Shown here piece after piece: positions 19,867 through 28,993 of a stretch of DNA of 64,000 bases. The position numbers were made by a program, and so were the translations under genes. This DNA comes from Massilia aurea. GTDB taxonomy: Bacteria; Pseudomonadota; Gammaproteobacteria; Burkholderiales; Burkholderiaceae_D. Location of the stretch: the NCBI RefSeq assembly GCF_014200505.1, contig NZ_JACHBX010000001.1, positions 744,001 to 808,000 of the forward strand, written 5' to 3'. A model generated the notes under the pieces. The model was given only the letters and a program-made list of their open reading frames with translations, was not told the origin of the DNA and made no database searches. Each line of letters starts with the position of its first letter. The first letter of the stretch is position 1.

Positions 19867-20748
19867 ATGCGTTGGGATGGTGACCGTGAAAGCAGCAATG
19901 TCGAAGACCGTCGGGGCGACAGTGGCGGGGGAGGTGGTGGTGGCTTCGGTATTGGCGGGCGCTCGATCGGCATCGGCACCATCGTCATCGCACTGGTGGG
20001 GTCCTACTTTTTGGGCGTCTCGCCGGCCACGATCCTGAGCCTGCTGTCGGGTGGCGGCGCGCCGCAGGTGCAACAATCGTCGCAGCCACGCGCGGCGCCG
20101 GCCGACGACCGCGAAAGCAAGTTCGTGCGCACCACGCTGGCCTACACCGAAGATGCATGGACCCAGATCTTCACCGAACAGAATGCGCAATACCAGCCGG
20201 CCAAACTCGTGCTGTTCGACGGCCGCACGAACACCTCGTGCGGTGTCGGCCAGAGTGCGACCGGGCCGTTCTACTGCCCGGCCGATGCATCGGTGTACAT
20301 CGACCTGGATTTCTTCCGCACGATGCAGCAGCGTTTTAACGCTGGCGGCGAATTTGCCCAGGCGTACGTGATCGCGCACGAGGTCGGTCACCATGTCCAG
20401 AACCTGCTCGGGATTTCCGACAAGGTGCATGCGGCACAGCAGAACGCGTCTGAAAAGCAAGGCAATGTCCTGTCGGTCAAACTCGAATTGCAAGCCGACT
20501 GCTTCGCCGGTGTCTGGGCCAAACGCACCGATCAGCGTGCAAAGATCCTGGAGCAGGGTGATGTCGAAGCCGCTCTGAACGCAGCCAGCGCCATCGGCGA
20601 CGATGCGCTGCAAAAGCAGTCGCGCGGCGTGGTGGTGCCGGACTCGTTCACGCACGGCACATCGGCGCAGCGCGTCCGCTGGTTCGAGCGTGGCCTGGAA
20701 AGTGGTGAAGTCGCCTCGTGCAATACTATTGATGCCAAAAATCTATAA
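19867..20748 (+). CDS. Neutral zinc metallopeptidase (YpfJ family)
   Basis: 293 residues. Order: a short charged, Gly-rich start (eight glycines in a run), one transmembrane helix at about 32-55, a linker, then the peptidase domain with the zinc motif HEVGHH near residue 172 and a downstream ELQADCFAG segment supplying the third ligand. This is the pattern of the YpfJ/putative neutral zinc metallopeptidase family, anchored in the inner membrane facing the periplasm. An AGGAG site stands ahead of the ATG at 19867. Substrate unknown. Confidence 0.88.
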   Translation: MRWDGDRESSNVEDRRGDSGGGGGGGFGIGGRSIGIGTIVIALVGSYFLGVSPATILSLLSGGGAPQVQQSSQPRAAPADDRESKFVRTTLAYTEDAWTQIFTEQNAQYQPAKLVLFDGRTNTSCGVGQSATGPFYCPADASVYIDLDFFRTMQQRFNAGGEFAQAYVIAHEVGHHVQNLLGISDKVHAAQQNASEKQGNVLSVKLELQADCFAGVWAKRTDQRAKILEQGDVEAALNAASAIGDDALQKQSRGVVVPDSFTHGTSAQRVRWFERGLESGEVASCNTIDAKNL

Positions 20749-20933
20749 AAGGCGTGATAAAGTTTCCTGTCGGGTATAAAGGCGGACACTAATTCGGGGT
20801 AAGTGCGTAAAAATGCGTGTTCGTTACCGTGCGCGTATGGCAATTCTTGGTAACTTGACATAAGTTAGTGTTAGATCAGCACGCTATTCAACGCGCGCCG
20901 ACATCACCTTACAGAACTTGCCAAGGAGTGCTT

Positions 20934-22118
20934 ATGCTTGCCATGAACTACCGCGGGCCCTACCGTGTCCGCGCCGACCAGAAGCCTGAACCCGTCATCG
21001 AGCACCCGGGCGACGCCATCGTGCGCGTCACCCGCGCCTGCATCTGCGGTTCTGACCTGCACCTGTACCACGGCCTGGTGCCCGATACCCGCGTCGGCCA
21101 CACCTTTGGCCACGAATTCATCGGCATCGTCGAAGAAGTCGGATCGGATGTCCACAAGCTCAAGGTGGGCGACAAGGTGCTGGTGCCGTTCAACGTCTTT
21201 TGCGGCTCCTGCTTCTTTTGCCAGCACGAGCTGTACGGCAATTGCCACAACACAAATTCGCAGTCGACCGCCGTGGGTGCGATCTACGGTTACTCGCACA
21301 CCGCCGGCGGCTACGACGGCGGCCAGGCCGAGTACGTGCGCGTGCCGATGGCCGACGTCGGCCCAATGATCATCCCGGAAGACATCCATGACGATGACGC
21401 CGTGCTGCTCACTGACGCGCTGCCCACCGGTTACCAGGCCGCTGAAATGGGCGACATCAAGGAAGGCGACACGGTCGTCGTGTTCGGCGCGGGTCCGGTC
21501 GGCATCTTTGCCGCCAAGTCGGCCTGGCTGATGGGCGCGGGCCGCGTGATCGTCGTCGACGAGATCGAATACCGCCTCGAATTCGTCAAGAACTACGCGC
21601 AGTGCGAAGTCGTGAACTTCAAGGAAGTGCGCGACATGGCGCTGCACATCAAGAAAATGACCGACTGGATGGGCGCTGACGTCTGCATCGACGCGGTCGG
21701 CTGCGAAGCGGCGGGCAACACGATGCAGACCATCACGGGTGTCTACACGATGATGCAGGCTGGCGCCGCGACCGTGCTGCACTGGTGCATCAACTCGGTG
21801 CGCAAGGGCGGCAACGTGTCGATCGTCGGCGTGTATGGGCCGACCTTCAATGCGGTCCCGATCGGCAATGCGCTGAACAAGGGTTTGACGCTGCGCATGA
21901 ACCAGGCCAGCGTGCGCCGCCATCTGCCACGCTTGATCGAGCACATCCGTGCCGGCCGCATCGACCCGAAAGCCATCATCACGCACCGCGTGCCACTGGA
22001 AGAAGTGTCGGATGCGTATCACATTTTCTCGAGCAAGCTCGATAACTGCATCAAGACGATCCTGATTCCGCCGCGTGCGAACGAAGTACGCGCCGTCAAG
22101 GCCAGCATCGCAGCGTAA
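20934..22118 (+). CDS. Zinc-dependent alcohol dehydrogenase (FDH-like MDR)
   Basis: 394 residues of the medium-chain dehydrogenase/reductase family. Catalytic zinc ligands sit in ACICGSDLHLYHG and GHEFIGIVEEVG; the structural zinc cysteines are in FCGSCFFCQHELYGNCHN near residues 86-103. The Rossmann motif VVFGAGPVGIFAA lies near 182-194. The length and the extended insert near residue 260 fit the glutathione-independent formaldehyde-dehydrogenase-like branch. The AAGGAG site decides the ATG at 20934. The next gene, 43 bases downstream, is probably co-transcribed. Confidence 0.9.
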   Translation: MLAMNYRGPYRVRADQKPEPVIEHPGDAIVRVTRACICGSDLHLYHGLVPDTRVGHTFGHEFIGIVEEVGSDVHKLKVGDKVLVPFNVFCGSCFFCQHELYGNCHNTNSQSTAVGAIYGYSHTAGGYDGGQAEYVRVPMADVGPMIIPEDIHDDDAVLLTDALPTGYQAAEMGDIKEGDTVVVFGAGPVGIFAAKSAWLMGAGRVIVVDEIEYRLEFVKNYAQCEVVNFKEVRDMALHIKKMTDWMGADVCIDAVGCEAAGNTMQTITGVYTMMQAGAATVLHWCINSVRKGGNVSIVGVYGPTFNAVPIGNALNKGLTLRMNQASVRRHLPRLIEHIRAGRIDPKAIITHRVPLEEVSDAYHIFSSKLDNCIKTILIPPRANEVRAVKASIAA

Positions 22119-22161
22119 CCGACATGCAGATCACTAATGCAGATCAATACGAGGACACATT

Positions 22162-22755
22162 ATGCAGACACGTAACGACATCGTGAGCGCCAACGACCAG
22201 CACGACGGCGAGCACGCGCCAGGCGAACACGACAACGATGGCCACGTCGGCCACGTCCACGGTGCAATTGCGCCACGCCGTCCCACGCGCGCGCAACTGG
22301 CGCACATCCAGGGCTGGGGCGCCGACCTCGACCGCAAAGACCGGCCCGGCGTGCCGATGGAACGCACGCCGCCGCGCTTCATCAACGTCCCGGACGGGGA
22401 TCCTGCGCCGCAGGAAGAGCGCGTCGAGGTGCTCGTCTCCACCGAGCGGCCGGGCCGCACGCCGCTGTTCGGCACGGTCCAGCCGCCGTCCGGCCTCTCT
22501 GGCATGATCCGGCGCCAGGCCTTCAAGCTGACCGAGAACGACGTGCGCCACTGGCTGCTGTTGCTGGTGGCTGACCGTGTCAACATGGTCGAAGGGATCG
22601 GCGAGGATCTTGCCAGCGGCAAGATTCCGAACGTGCTGGCCGAGATGGGCATCAAGGCCGAGTTCCAGCACAACAAGGCGGGCCTGGCGAAGAAGGTTGC
22701 ACTGGGGGTGGCCGTTGTTGGCACGGCGGTGTATCTGATGAAGCGCCGTAGGTAG
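22162..22755 (+). CDS. Hypothetical protein with His-rich start and C-terminal anchor
   Basis: 197 residues. Residues 1-35 are rich in His/Asp/Glu (HDGEHAPGEHDNDGHVGHVHG), which could bind metal. A soluble middle part carries no familiar motif, and a C-terminal hydrophobic helix (VALGVAVVGTAVYLM) is followed by KRRR, a tail-anchor arrangement with a cytoplasmic end. It follows the zinc alcohol dehydrogenase closely and may serve it, but no function is known. Confidence 0.65.
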   Translation: MQTRNDIVSANDQHDGEHAPGEHDNDGHVGHVHGAIAPRRPTRAQLAHIQGWGADLDRKDRPGVPMERTPPRFINVPDGDPAPQEERVEVLVSTERPGRTPLFGTVQPPSGLSGMIRRQAFKLTENDVRHWLLLLVADRVNMVEGIGEDLASGKIPNVLAEMGIKAEFQHNKAGLAKKVALGVAVVGTAVYLMKRRR

Positions 22756-22849
22756 GGGACATTGTTCTCAAGCAAATACTCGTTTATTTGCACGTCCATC
22801 ATGGTCGATGACCGGCGCCACCTGGCCCGGCATACCGGATGGAGCCGAG

Positions 22850-24676
22850 ATGATTCCTCAACCGTTGTTCAGGGCAGTTCTGCTGGGTGCCGCCATCGCG
22901 CTGGCGCCCGGCGTCCACGGCGCGCCGATGATGAGCGCGCCACTGACGTTGGACAAGCAGGCGCAGACGCAGGTCATCAGCCAGCTGACGGCGCGCCGGC
23001 CGGCCATCGGCCTTGATGCCGATCATGGCTACCGCGTCGTCGCGCAGCACCCCGGCGTGCAGGGCACGCACGTGGTCCGTGCGGCGCACCTGTACAAGGG
23101 CGTGCGCATCTTCGGCTCCGAGTCGGTCGTCGTGCTCGATGCACGCCAGCAGATCGTCTCAGAAAGCGCTTCGCCTCGCCGCCTGCAGCTGGGGCGCGGC
23201 GCGGCCGGGGCGCTGAGCCCCGTCACCACCGGCTTCGACACCACACCAGTCATCAAGCGCAAGGCGGCCATCAGCGCCGCCCTCAAGGGCAGTCCGTCCC
23301 GCGCCGTCAACGTCAAGCTTCCTACTGCCGAGCTGGTGATCTATCCCGTGATGCGCGATGAGCGCGCACCTGGCTCTGTCGCCAAACCGGATAGCGAACT
23401 CAATGCGCTCGACCTGGTCGAAACAGTCGACCGCTACACGCTGGCCTGGCACGTGCGCGTGCGCATGCGCAGCGGCGAGCAGCCGATCTTCTATGACGTC
23501 ATTATCGACGCGCGCACGGGTGAGACCATTGATCGCTGGAACTCGCTGCAAACGGTCGAAGGTGTCGGTCGCAGCCAGTACAGCGGCGAAGTGCCGCTTA
23601 GTACGACATTCAATGGCAATGTGTACCAGTTGCTCGACCCGCAGCGCGGCAAGGGCGGTTCGTTCGGTGCGATGGCAATCACCAACGCCAACCACGGCAC
23701 CACGAGCGGGCGCGTCTACACCAACAGCAGCAACACCTGGGGCGACGGCAAGCAGTTCGTCGAAGGCGCCAGCACGACAGGCGCCAACGGCCAGACCGCG
23801 GCCGTCAACGCCATGTGGGGCCTGATGAATACCTATGACCTGCACCTGAACGTGCTGGGCTGGCGCGCGCTCGACGGCCAGGATACAGCCTCGCACATTG
23901 CCGTGCATGTCAACCGCGGCTACGACAACGCCTACTACAGCGACACCTGTCACTGCATGTTCATCGGCGATGGCACCTTCTTCACGAACCTGGCGGCGAT
24001 CGACGTGATCGGCCATGAAATGGGGCACGGCGTCACGGCCGCCACATCCAACCTGGTCTACACGGGCGAATCGGGCGGCCTGAACGAGTCGAGTTCGGAC
24101 ATCGCCGGCGAAGCCGTCGAAGCGTATGCGCGCGCCGGCGGCAAGGGAGAGGTTGTGCCAGAGCTGGGAAACGACTGGATGCTGGGCAGCGAGATCGCCC
24201 GCGACGGCAAGCCGCTGCGCTGGATGATCAAGCCGAGCAAGGATGGCAGCAGCCGCGACGCCTGGAGTACCAGCCTCAAGCGCCTGGACGTGCATTACAG
24301 CAGCGGCCCGAATAACCGGATGTTTTATTTCCTGGCGCGGGGTTCAGCGGCCGACAAGACGAATGATGCGTGGAGCAGCTACCTGAAGCGGCGCCCGCTG
24401 GCGATGACGGGCATTGGCATCGACAAGGCGTTCCGGATCTGGTTCCGTGCGAACACGACCAAGTTCACGGCCAGCACCGATTACGCCGATGCGCGGGCGA
24501 AGATGATCGAGTCGGCGGGGGAGTTGTACGGGACGGGCAGCCGCGAAGTGGTGGCTGTCACGCGCGCCTATGCAGCAATCAATGTCGGGGCCGACATCGA
24601 CGAATTGGCGACCGCGTCCGTTGTCGGACCGGCCGCCGTAGTGATCACTGATCGCTCATCAGTGGAAACGGATTGA
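22850..24676 (+). CDS. Secreted M4-family (thermolysin-like) metallopeptidase
   Basis: 608 residues. A signal peptide (RAVLLGAAIALAPGVHG) is followed by an FTP/PepSY-type propeptide (about 40-240) and the catalytic domain with the HEMGH zinc motif near residue 389 and GGLNESSSDI about 20 residues on, giving the third ligand Glu. The C-terminal half has YSSGPNNRMFYFLARG and ends shortly after the M4 C domain. A GGAG site stands just before the ATG at 22850. It is exported and matured by self-cleavage in this family. The last 32 bases overlap the convergent M23 gene. Confidence 0.93.
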   Translation: MIPQPLFRAVLLGAAIALAPGVHGAPMMSAPLTLDKQAQTQVISQLTARRPAIGLDADHGYRVVAQHPGVQGTHVVRAAHLYKGVRIFGSESVVVLDARQQIVSESASPRRLQLGRGAAGALSPVTTGFDTTPVIKRKAAISAALKGSPSRAVNVKLPTAELVIYPVMRDERAPGSVAKPDSELNALDLVETVDRYTLAWHVRVRMRSGEQPIFYDVIIDARTGETIDRWNSLQTVEGVGRSQYSGEVPLSTTFNGNVYQLLDPQRGKGGSFGAMAITNANHGTTSGRVYTNSSNTWGDGKQFVEGASTTGANGQTAAVNAMWGLMNTYDLHLNVLGWRALDGQDTASHIAVHVNRGYDNAYYSDTCHCMFIGDGTFFTNLAAIDVIGHEMGHGVTAATSNLVYTGESGGLNESSSDIAGEAVEAYARAGGKGEVVPELGNDWMLGSEIARDGKPLRWMIKPSKDGSSRDAWSTSLKRLDVHYSSGPNNRMFYFLARGSAADKTNDAWSSYLKRRPLAMTGIGIDKAFRIWFRANTTKFTASTDYADARAKMIESAGELYGTGSREVVAVTRAYAAINVGADIDELATASVVGPAAVVITDRSSVETD

Positions 24677-25337
24677 GCGGCGTGCCTTTCCACCACTGCT
24701 TCTCCGGCGTCAGGGCGACGACGGCGAAGTGCAGGTGCGGTGCGTTTGGATCAGAATTGCCGGTCACGCCGACATAACCGATCAACGTGCCACGCTTGAC
24801 CTCCATGCCTTCGGCGATGCCGTCGGCGTAGCGGTCCAGGTGGGCGTAGTAATACGCGAACTGGCCGGTCGGATCGAACTGATAGACGGTCAGGCCACCC
24901 GGCTTGCTGTGAAACAGCTTGGCGACCTTGCCATCGGCCACGGCAACGACAGGCGTGCCGGTCGGGGCCATGATGTCGAGCGCCTCGTGCTGGCGCTGCT
25001 CGCCGCGCGGCTGGTAGAAGGTGTCGGTCAGCTGGGCCGACTTGATGCCTTGCACCGGCACCAGCAGCTTGCCCGGCATCGTCGTCGGAGCAGCGGAACC
25101 TGTCGCGGCATTGGCGTCCGGCGTCGGGCGCAGTGGCAGGTCGGCATCTTCCAGGTTCGGCACGACGACCGGCGCCGGTGGCAGCTGGCCCTCGATCTGC
25201 GACGCCGGAATGCCGGGTGCCGCGGGCGCCGTGGCTGCAACCTCGGTCGCCGGCTTTTCTGGCACATCCTGCAATGCCACGAACAGGATCGCGGCGCCGA
25301 CCAGCACGCCGAGAATAAACGTGATCAACCATTTCAT
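24645..25337 (-). CDS. M23-family (LytM) peptidase, membrane-anchored
   Basis: 230 residues. An uncleaved N-terminal helix (WLITFILGVLVGAAILFVAL) anchors it in the inner membrane, followed by a Pro/Ala linker to about residue 90 and a LytM domain with HEALDIMAP (zinc His and Asp) and HLHF (catalytic and zinc His). Such proteins cut peptidoglycan cross-links or activate amidases. A GGAGAACAAG site precedes the ATG at 25337. It overlaps the M4 gene by 32 bases tail-to-tail and lies just downstream of an L,D-transpeptidase gene in the same direction. Confidence 0.9.
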   Translation of the reverse strand: MKWLITFILGVLVGAAILFVALQDVPEKPATEVAATAPAAPGIPASQIEGQLPPAPVVVPNLEDADLPLRPTPDANAATGSAAPTTMPGKLLVPVQGIKSAQLTDTFYQPRGEQRQHEALDIMAPTGTPVVAVADGKVAKLFHSKPGGLTVYQFDPTGQFAYYYAHLDRYADGIAEGMEVKRGTLIGYVGVTGNSDPNAPHLHFAVVALTPEKQWWKGTPLNPFPLMSDQ

Positions 25338-25388
25338 CTTGTTCTCCGTGCGGCGCCACGGGCGCCGCGTGTGTGCCTGGGGCGTGCG

Positions 25389-26420
25389 TTATTTTTGCAG
25401 GATCACTTCGGTGCCAGCCGACACGGCGGCGCCCACTTCAGCGGCGCTCCAGTTGGTCAGGCGGATGCAGCCATGCGATTCGGTCTTGCCCACGTGGCCC
25501 GGCACTGGCGTGCCGTGGATGCCGTAGTGCGGCTTGGACAGGTCGATCCACATCACGCCGACCGGGTTGTTCGGGCCTGGCTTGACAGGGGTTGCCTTGT
25601 CGCCCGGCTTGGCGTCCCAGAACAGTTTCGGGTTGTAGTTGTAGACCGGATTGGCGTGCACGCCCTCGATTTTCCAGGTGCCGATCGGCAGCGGATCGCG
25701 GCTGCTGCCGGTCGAGGCCGGATACTGGGCCAGCAGGCGACCCGATGCGTCAAACAGTTGCAGCGTCTTGGCGCCATCGCGCACGACGACCTTGGTGGCC
25801 TGCGCCAGTGGTTCCTTGCCGCTCACGTTCGGGACCATGATGCGTTCGCCCGCGCGGGCGAAGGTCTTGCCAGGATTGAGGCGCTGCAGCAGTTCCGGGC
25901 TGGCGTGGAATTTTTCGCCCAGGCCTTCGAGCACATTGGCGTAGCCCAGCTGGGCCAGCTTGGCTTTTTCCATCATCGTGTCGGGCACCGGCTGGAACGG
26001 GCCTTCGACGTCTTCGGGAATCAGCGCATATTCGGCCAGCGTGGGCGTGGTGTCGGTGGCGAGGGCATTCCAGGTCGCGTCATCGAGCTTGCCGGTGACC
26101 GGCAGCTTGCGCACGGCCTGGAACGTGTTCAGGGCCTGGCGCATGTTCGAGCCGTAGGCGCCATCCAGTTCACCCGGGGAGAGGTAAATGCGTTCGAGCA
26201 GCACCTGGGCACGCAGCAGTTTTTCGAATTCTGCCTGCTCGGCAATGGCCGGATCCTGCACAGCGCCGGGCGCAGCGGTCACCGCCGTCGACATCGTCGT
26301 ATTCTGGGCCGTCGTCGCCGGTTGGGCGGCTGGCGGCAGCGGGGCAGGCTGTTGCGCGATGGCGTGGGTCAGCGTGCCTCCAAGGGCGGCGATCAGGGTC
26401 AGGGCGGTTATCTTGTTCAT
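25389..26420 (-). CDS. L,D-transpeptidase (YkuD/ErfK type)
   Basis: 343 residues, signal peptide (NKITALTLIAALGGTLTHA). The middle (about 75-165) contains a putative peptidoglycan-binding repeat (LSPGELDGAYGSNMRQALNTFQ) and a LysM-like segment. The catalytic domain ends with HGTPVPGHVGKTESHGCIRLTN, where the Cys is the nucleophile. It forms 3-3 peptidoglycan cross-links or attaches proteins to them. The ATG at 26420 gives the signal peptide; the longer frame is upstream untranslated sequence. It probably forms one transcript with the M23 gene 51 bases downstream. Confidence 0.92.
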   Translation of the reverse strand: MNKITALTLIAALGGTLTHAIAQQPAPLPPAAQPATTAQNTTMSTAVTAAPGAVQDPAIAEQAEFEKLLRAQVLLERIYLSPGELDGAYGSNMRQALNTFQAVRKLPVTGKLDDATWNALATDTTPTLAEYALIPEDVEGPFQPVPDTMMEKAKLAQLGYANVLEGLGEKFHASPELLQRLNPGKTFARAGERIMVPNVSGKEPLAQATKVVVRDGAKTLQLFDASGRLLAQYPASTGSSRDPLPIGTWKIEGVHANPVYNYNPKLFWDAKPGDKATPVKPGPNNPVGVMWIDLSKPHYGIHGTPVPGHVGKTESHGCIRLTNWSAAEVGAAVSAGTEVILQK

Positions 26421-26534
26421 GCGGTCTCCGGGTTTGCTTCTGGAAAACTGTAGAGTAGTGAAATGCATCCTCCAGGTCTGTGCGTCAGCGTACTCACAGC
26501 CGGCCAACTGTTTCATTGAGGCTACAATTGCACT

Positions 26535-26843
26535 ATGGATCAGCCTGTCTACACCGTTACCGTCATGCCGCTTGGCGCCAGCGTCGTTGTTGGCGCGGCC
26601 ACGACCGTGCTGCACGCACTCGAGGCTGCCGGGATCGAGCTGCCCAGCTCATGTCGCAACGGAACCTGTCGCACCTGCCTGTGCCGTGTGCGCGCCGGCA
26701 AGGTGGCGTACACGGTCGAGTGGCCAGGCCTGTCGGTCGACGAGCGGCGTGATGGCGACATCCTGCCCTGCGTGGCGCTGGCGCGCGACGATCTGGTGCT
26801 GGACGTCCCGCTGGCGCGGCGCAGCGCTACCGGGCGCGATTAG
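26535..26843 (+). CDS. Plant-type 2Fe-2S ferredoxin
   Basis: 102 residues. The cluster motif is SCRNGTCRTCLCRVRAGKV (C-x4-C-x2-C) with the fourth Cys in ILPCVAL about 30 residues later, as in chloroplast-type ferredoxins. There is no attached reductase domain, so it would hand electrons to a separate oxygenase or reductase. It is divergent from the L,D-transpeptidase gene; no strong ribosome site is visible. Confidence 0.88.
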   Translation: MDQPVYTVTVMPLGASVVVGAATTVLHALEAAGIELPSSCRNGTCRTCLCRVRAGKVAYTVEWPGLSVDERRDGDILPCVALARDDLVLDVPLARRSATGRD

Positions 26844-26931
26844 CATGGTGGTACTATCCGCATGATGCCCGACGCGCTGTCCGGCACGTTCTGATGACAT
26901 CCGCAGCAACCACCACGAATGGAGCACCACC

Positions 26932-27045
26932 ATGAGCAAAAGTCAGGATGCAAAGAAGACGACCAAGAAAGAACCGGCCAAGACTATGAAGGAAAAGAAG
27001 GAAGCCAAGAAGGTCAAGAAAGAAGAAAAGTCGCGCCAGCAGTAA
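26932..27045 (+). CDS. Very small lysine-rich protein
   Basis: 37 residues, of which 15 are lysine and 6 glutamate (MSKSQDAKKTTKKEPAKTM start), without hydrophobic residues of note. A GGAG stands 9 bases before the ATG and the reading frame ends TAA at 27045. It resembles short basic proteins that bind nucleic acid or ribosomes, but there is no domain evidence. Confidence 0.55.
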   Translation: MSKSQDAKKTTKKEPAKTMKEKKEAKKVKKEEKSRQQ

Positions 27046-27105
27046 AGACCGCAGTAAACCAGCAGTAAAGTACACGCAATAACCTCAGCTTGACCCTGTA
27101 TCACC

Positions 27106-27125
27106 GCGTCGCCTCCCGGCGACGC
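27106..27125. terminator. Hairpin between convergent genes
   Basis: GCGTCGCC, loop TCCC, GGCGACGC: a perfect 8-bp stem between the lysine-rich gene and the hydrolase gene. There is no T-run, so it may be a weak bidirectional terminator or a 3'-end stabiliser. Confidence 0.4.
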
Positions 27126-27137
27126 GCACCGCCTGTC

Positions 27138-28040
27138 CTACGGCGTTTCTGTACTCAAGCCCAGCGCTCCCTCGATCACGTTCAGCACCGTCGGCCACGC
27201 CGGCGAACTCGTTGCGACCTCATCGTAATGGCTGGCCTCTGGCAGGATCACGACGTCTGCCACATCCCCCAGCTTGCCTGCGCGCGCCGCGTAGTCGTGT
27301 GCCACGCGCGGCGGCGAAATCGTGTCGAGCGCACCCGTCACGAGCCAGGTGCGGCTGCCATTGGGCATCAGGTCGGCGGCATTGGTATCGACCAGGACGT
27401 CGGGCCGCGCAGCGCTCGGGGTGCCGGCCAGTTGCGTGAGATCGCGGTCGCAGCTCGATTTGATCAGCGCCGCTTCGTGGCGCAGGTCGGCCAGGCCGCC
27501 CAGGCTCACGATACGGTCGATCTTGAGTGGATTGGCATGGTGCAGCGGGCTGCCGGCCGGGATACGTGCGCGGCCCGCGATCCATTGCACCAGCTGCCCG
27601 CCGGCAGAATGGCCGACAGCGACAATGCGGGCCAAGTCGAGCTTGTGCGCTGGCGCATGCGTTGCCAGCAGGTCGAGCGCGGCGTGCATGTCGAGGTACA
27701 TGCCGGGATAGCCGCCGCCCGGTTCATCGATGCGCCGGTATTCGACGTTCCAGACCGCGATGCCGCGTGCGGCCAGCGCACCGGCCATATTGCGAAACTG
27801 GGTGATGCCGCCAAACTTGCTGTTCCAGCAGCCACCGTGCACCAGCACCGCCACCGGGAACGGGCCGGCGCCGGGCGGCACGAACAGTTCCGCGTACTGG
27901 GACGGCGCGGGGCCATAGGCGAGTTTGGTGGTCGGGGCAGGGCCGCGCAGGGCCAGGTAGTCGTCGAGTTTCATCGGGGCGGCGTGGGCGCTCGAGGCGG
28001 CGCCAAGCGCGAGGGCAAACAGCAGGCTGGAAAAGCGCAT
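27138..28040 (-). CDS. Secreted alpha/beta hydrolase (esterase/lipase-like)
   Basis: 300 residues. Signal peptide MRFSSLLFALALGAASSAHA, then an alpha/beta-hydrolase fold with oxyanion-hole HGGCW near residue 69, nucleophile elbow GHSAGG near 143 and a late ASHYDEV segment that supplies the histidine. The HGG plus GxSxG pattern fits the BD-FAE/arylformamidase-like and hormone-sensitive-lipase-like groups. Exported, probably periplasmic. Substrate unknown. Confidence 0.85.
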   Translation of the reverse strand: MRFSSLLFALALGAASSAHAAPMKLDDYLALRGPAPTTKLAYGPAPSQYAELFVPPGAGPFPVAVLVHGGCWNSKFGGITQFRNMAGALAARGIAVWNVEYRRIDEPGGGYPGMYLDMHAALDLLATHAPAHKLDLARIVAVGHSAGGQLVQWIAGRARIPAGSPLHHANPLKIDRIVSLGGLADLRHEAALIKSSCDRDLTQLAGTPSAARPDVLVDTNAADLMPNGSRTWLVTGALDTISPPRVAHDYAARAGKLGDVADVVILPEASHYDEVATSSPAWPTVLNVIEGALGLSTETP

Positions 28041-28199
28041 GGCGGGGCGGGGAAGGTGGTGAAAACATCACTATAGCCGAGTCACCCCGCCGCAGCAGCA
28101 TGTGGTAGTGAAGGCCGACGGTTGCCGGGCAATCGTACGGCCCCGGGGAGACAGCCATGCTAGTCTGCCCATGACTCCATCACTTACCGAAAGGCGACC

Positions 28200-28394
28200 A
28201 TGATTCAATTCCATGCCAACGACGCCTCGCGCGAACCGATCATTTTGCATGCGCACACGACACCCGATCCGGATGCGCCGAACGACCCACTGGCGCCGCC
28301 GCCGCAACCACCGGTGCCGGACGACGTGCCCGATCCCGTCAATGCCCCGGTCGAAGAGCCGAGCATGCCCGAACCACCGATCCGGGCTCACTAA
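28200..28394 (+). CDS. Small proline-rich acidic protein
   Basis: 64 residues, about one quarter proline, with PPPQPPVPDDVPDPVNAPV in the middle; predicted unstructured. AAAGG stands about 8 bases before the ATG. No signal peptide or domain. It may be a linker-like or surface-interacting peptide; no family recognised. Confidence 0.5.
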   Translation: MIQFHANDASREPIILHAHTTPDPDAPNDPLAPPPQPPVPDDVPDPVNAPVEEPSMPEPPIRAH

Positions 28395-28409
28395 ACTGAT
28401 AGTATCCGA

Positions 28410-28610
28410 TCAAGCGCCGGGTCCCTGGCGCTGACCTTCCTTGTCTTCTTGCTTGTCATCGCTGCCTGCCGGCGGCAGTCCCGGGATCTCGCGAATCATT
28501 TGTTCGGTGTCGTGCTGACCGGGCGAGCGTTCGCCGCTGCCGATGTCGGCTTCATCAAAAATGGCGCGATCCTTGTTTTTCGGGTCGACGTTGTTGGGTG
28601 TGTCATTCAT
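28410..28610 (-). CDS. Small acidic hypothetical protein
   Basis: 66 residues, Asp/Glu/Gln rich, disordered (SDDKQEDKEGQRQGPGA end). A GGAG site precedes the ATG at 28610, which favours it over the upstream start at 28634. Convergent with the proline-rich gene. No recognised family. Confidence 0.5.
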   Translation of the reverse strand: MNDTPNNVDPKNKDRAIFDEADIGSGERSPGQHDTEQMIREIPGLPPAGSDDKQEDKEGQRQGPGA

Positions 28611-28796
28611 GCTGGGCTCCAATAGCGTTATCAATGTTGTACGATCCTAACAGCCCCGGGGCGGCCATGTCGCGCGGCAGGCCATGGTGAAAACTGTTGC
28701 TTTTTCGTCCGTGTACAGGGCACGCGTGCTTCCTGTCACAGAACGGCAGCAATGGGCTTTCTATAATGTCGATAACATGAAAAACAGGAGGAGATC

Positions 28797-28934
28797 ATGG
28801 GCTCGACGTTGTACAACAAGATTTATCTGGGGCGCAGCTCGGTGCTGGGCTCGCGTAGCGTGCAGCTCGCGCTCGTGCTGGGCGTACTGGCCAGCGCCGG
28901 CCTGGGTTGGCTGATCCTGCGTTCGCTGCGCTGA
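28797..28934 (+). CDS. 45-aa single-pass membrane protein
   Basis: MGSTLYNKIYLGRSSVLGSR leads into one hydrophobic helix (VQLALVLGVLASAGLGWLIL) and ends RSLR. AGGAGG, a near-perfect ribosome site, stands 6 bases before the ATG, and a TATAAT lies at 28762-28767. The strong signals argue for a real small membrane protein although it has no recognisable family. Confidence 0.6.
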   Translation: MGSTLYNKIYLGRSSVLGSRSVQLALVLGVLASAGLGWLILRSLR

Positions 28935-28993
28935 AGGTTGCCCCGGCGCGCTGCGACGCGTACCATGCGCCCTTTGGTCAACGAAACGCGGTA

